From positions 1-16,666 of the forward strand of contig JAHCIE010000037.1 of assembly GCA_026129385.1 (NCBI GenBank): a DNA stretch of 16,666 nt, in the 5' to 3' direction. The stretch is from Anaerolineae bacterium. Its GTDB lineage: Bacteria; Chloroflexota; Anaerolineae; Epilineales; JAHCIE01. The notes below the pieces were generated by a model. The model did no database searches, was not told the DNA's origin, and saw nothing but the letters and a program-made list of their open reading frames with translations. How positions within the stretch are numbered: the first letter of the stretch is position 1; each line of letters starts with the position of its first letter. Position numbers and translations under genes: made by a program. Shown in pieces: positions 14,924 through 16,666 of this stretch.

Positions 14924-14929
14924 TGTCAA
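14901..14929 (-). promoter_or_regulatory. Near-consensus sigma-70 promoter for the small membrane protein / DinB / ycaQ operon
   Basis: On the minus strand TTGACA (14929-14924) and TAGAAT (14906-14901) are separated by exactly 17 bases; only one base differs from consensus. Transcription would start near 14894 and reach the small membrane protein gene after about 150 bases, passing across the opposing promoter. Confidence 0.82.
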
Positions 14930-15005
14930 GTGGTTTTCAACGCGGATATTTTACGCCAGGGGGCAGGCGAAATTTAAGGTTGGCTCCCGATGCAGAGGGG
15001 GAACA

Positions 15006-15638
15006 ATGACGGAGCAACAGGCAGAGGCCTATGTCTTCTCTCCGCTGGGCGGGCGGCTCTGTCTGAACTTTGCCAACACGACGGCCTGGTATCGGTCAGC
15101 GGGCGAGGCGCACGGCGACCATCTGGACAGCTATGCCGATCTGGTGGAGTTCGGGCGGCAGATGGGCGTGATCTCGGATGACGAGGCGGTCACCCTACGG
15201 GCGGAGGCGGAGCGCCATCCCGGCGAGGCGGCGACGATGCTGGAGCAGGCGCGGCGGTTGCGGGGGGCGTTGTATCGCGTGTTCCTGGCGCGCAGTGAGG
15301 GGGGTGTTGCAGACGAACACGATCTGGATGTGGTCAATCGGGCGGTGGCGGATGCGTATGCGCATGCGCGGCTCGTCCAGGGCGGTGATGGGTTCGAGTT
15401 GCGCTGGGAGGGCCATGTGGCCCTGGACAAGCCTCTATGGGCGGTAGCTCAGTCGGCGTTGGAGGTGCTGACGTCGACCGAGGTGACGAAGGTACATGCG
15501 TGCGATGGGGAGACGTGCGGCTGGCTGTTCGTTGACACCAGCAAGAACCACAGCCGCCGTTGGTGTTCGATGGCGGACTGTGGGAACAGGGCGAAGGCGC
15601 GCCGGCATTACCACCGGGCGAAGGGGGGCGAGGGCTAG
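15006..15638 (+). CDS. CGNR zinc-finger protein (ABATE-type N-terminal domain)
   Basis: The 210-residue protein has the standard architecture of the CGNR family. An N-terminal ABATE-like domain (about 8-150, beginning GGRLCLNFANT) is followed by a C-terminal zinc finger. The predicted zinc ligands are C166, C171, C187 and C192, in CDGETCGWLF...RRWCSMADCGNR, with the namesake CGNR at 192-195 and a basic tail (KARRHYHR). Family members are regarded as stress-inducible transcription regulators, usually autoregulated or acting on neighbours. GAGGGGG just before the ATG is a good ribosome-binding site. The gene diverges from the minus-strand operon and has an exact-consensus promoter. Control of that operon is a fair inference from the shared region. 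Confidence 0.93.
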   Translation: MTEQQAEAYVFSPLGGRLCLNFANTTAWYRSAGEAHGDHLDSYADLVEFGRQMGVISDDEAVTLRAEAERHPGEAATMLEQARRLRGALYRVFLARSEGGVADEHDLDVVNRAVADAYAHARLVQGGDGFELRWEGHVALDKPLWAVAQSALEVLTSTEVTKVHACDGETCGWLFVDTSKNHSRRWCSMADCGNRAKARRHYHRAKGGEG

Positions 15639-15674
15639 CGCGATGGGAGACTGGGGAATGGAGGTTGAAAAGAG

Positions 15675-15702
15675 CAGGGGCGCACTGGGTGGTGCGCCCC
15701 TG
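15675..15702. terminator. Intrinsic terminator between CGNR and BMP genes
   Basis: CAGGGGCGCAC (15675-15685) pairs perfectly with GTGCGCCCCTG (15692-15702) around a 6-base loop. On the minus strand it is followed by CTCTTTTC, a short T-tract, so it terminates the BMP-family gene. It also lies 37 bases after the CGNR stop and may serve both. Confidence 0.82.
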
Positions 15703-15724
15703 GGTATTGGTGCGGAGCCGAGGC

Positions 15725-16666
15725 TTACGGCTTGTAGCCGGTGCTGATCGTGCCCGCCTTGAGGCCTTCGATGGCCTTGGCGACGGCGTCCTTGCACTTC
15801 TGGTCGACCTTGCTGTCCCAGTCGTGGAAGGGAGCGAGGCCGATACCACCGTTCTTGACGTCAGACGTGACGATGCCGGCCTTGAGACTACCCCCCTGGA
15901 GATTCTTGATGGCGTTGAAGACCGCCGCGTCCACGTTCTTCATGGCGCTGGTCATCAGGCTGGCCTTGATCTCGGGGTAGGTGTTGTACTGGTCGACGTC
16001 AACGCCGATGGCGGCCTTACCGGCCTGGCTGGCGGCGAGGAGGCCGCCGTTGCCAGTGTTGCCGCCGACGCCGAAGACGATGTCGCAGCCCTGGCCGATC
16101 ATCGACGCGCCCGTTTCCTTACCCTTGGCCGGGTCGACGAAGCTGGGGATGTAGGTGTTGAGGGTCTTGATGCTGGGGTTCTGGGCCTTGGCGCCGGTCT
16201 GGAAGCCGGTCACGAAGCGGACCACCGGCGGAATCTCCTGACCGCTGACGGAGCAGACCGTGCCGCTCTTGCTCATGCAGCCGGCGAGCACGCCTGCCAG
16301 GTAGCCGACCTGGTCCTCCGCGAACATGAGGCTGGTCACGTTCTTGAGGTCGGTGGCGTAGGGATCGGGGTCGCCTGCCTTGGCCGGGAAGTAGGCGTTG
16401 TCGACGATGGCGAACTTGATGTTGGGATACTGCTTGGCCTTCTTGGCGAGGGCGTCGCCCATGAGGAAGCCGACACCCAGGACCATGTCATAACCTTCGG
16501 TGGCGAACAGGTCGAGGTTCTTCTCGTAGTCGGTTTCTTGCTTGGACTCGACGTACTTACCGTCGATGCCCAATTCCTTCATGGCCTTCTGCACACCCTC
16601 CCAGGCCGACTGGTTGAAGCTCTTGTCGTTGACGCCGCCCTGGTCAGTCACCAGGCCGATCTTGAG
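15725..16666 (-). CDS. BMP-family (PnrA-like) ABC transporter substrate-binding protein, 5' truncated
   Basis: The frame is open to the right edge, so the start and any lipoprotein signal peptide lie outside the window; the GTG at 16651 is internal. The visible 313 residues begin LKIGLVTDQGGVNDKSFNQ, the N-terminal hallmark of basic membrane protein (BMP) family binding proteins. Further matches are AFVDNA-like FAIVDNAYF, TSLMFAEDQVGYLAGVLAG, FVTGFQTGAKAQNP, CDIVFGVGGNTGNG and AAIGVDVDQY. Such proteins bind nucleosides (PnrA, Med) or related small molecules outside the membrane and deliver them to an ABC transporter. The mature C-terminus (GTISTGYKP) is complete and followed by a terminator. 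Transporter subunits should lie elsewhere, because nothing follows the gene here. Confidence 0.93.
   Translation of the reverse strand, partial: LKIGLVTDQGGVNDKSFNQSAWEGVQKAMKELGIDGKYVESKQETDYEKNLDLFATEGYDMVLGVGFLMGDALAKKAKQYPNIKFAIVDNAYFPAKAGDPDPYATDLKNVTSLMFAEDQVGYLAGVLAGCMSKSGTVCSVSGQEIPPVVRFVTGFQTGAKAQNPSIKTLNTYIPSFVDPAKGKETGASMIGQGCDIVFGVGGNTGNGGLLAASQAGKAAIGVDVDQYNTYPEIKASLMTSAMKNVDAAVFNAIKNLQGGSLKAGIVTSDVKNGGIGLAPFHDWDSKVDQKCKDAVAKAIEGLKAGTISTGYKP

Noticed and set aside
1..16666. CRISPR arrays, transposases, tRNA or rRNA genes, and attachment sites
   Set aside because: No regularly spaced repeats, transposase motifs or RNA gene signatures were seen by eye. In particular, no direct repeats or integrase flank the RM genes.

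Overview
The window is GC-rich, densely packed bacterial DNA with Shine-Dalgarno-led genes. The mix of families (DUF1028 hydrolase, P1/S58 peptidase, type III pantothenate kinase, tandem universal stress proteins, Acg-type nitroreductase, CGNR regulator, BMP-family substrate-binding protein) suggests Chloroflexota, perhaps Anaerolineae or Caldilineae. This is a judgement from gene content; no rRNA or tRNA is present to settle it.

Left part, plus strand (1-4036): the 3' end of a DUF1028 gene, a two-gene type II restriction-modification system, a P1-family peptidase and coaX. The RM genes encode a beta-class DNA methyltransferase and a BglII/BstYI-family endonuclease that starts on a GTGA overlap with it. 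In 60-base samples they have clearly lower GC (about 52-55%) than the next gene (73%). They look like an insertion into a run of housekeeping genes.

Middle, minus strand (4067-11605, read right to left within each unit): two adjacent tandem-domain universal stress genes, both frameshifted; an alanine dehydrogenase / CoA-transferase pair coupled by an ATGA overlap; a flavodoxin-like protein followed by two integral membrane proteins; and a stand-alone receiver protein. Strong hairpins mark most transcript ends.

Right part: the receiver gene follows a frameshifted Acg-like nitroreductase. Then come, on the minus strand, a 56-residue one-helix membrane protein, a frameshifted DinB/ClbS-like protein and a frameshifted ycaQ (interstrand-crosslink glycosylase family). 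Divergent from these is a CGNR zinc-finger regulator on the plus strand. The shared control region holds two near-perfect sigma-70 promoters facing each other, with predicted start points almost coincident and repeats inside both promoter spacers. The window ends in a 5'-truncated BMP-family binding protein.

The most notable points are the BglII/BstYI-type RM system, the face-to-face promoter pair next to the CGNR gene, and the concentration of at least nine inferred indels in five stress or repair genes while about 10 kb of other coding sequence reads cleanly. I did not find a clearly new multi-gene system.
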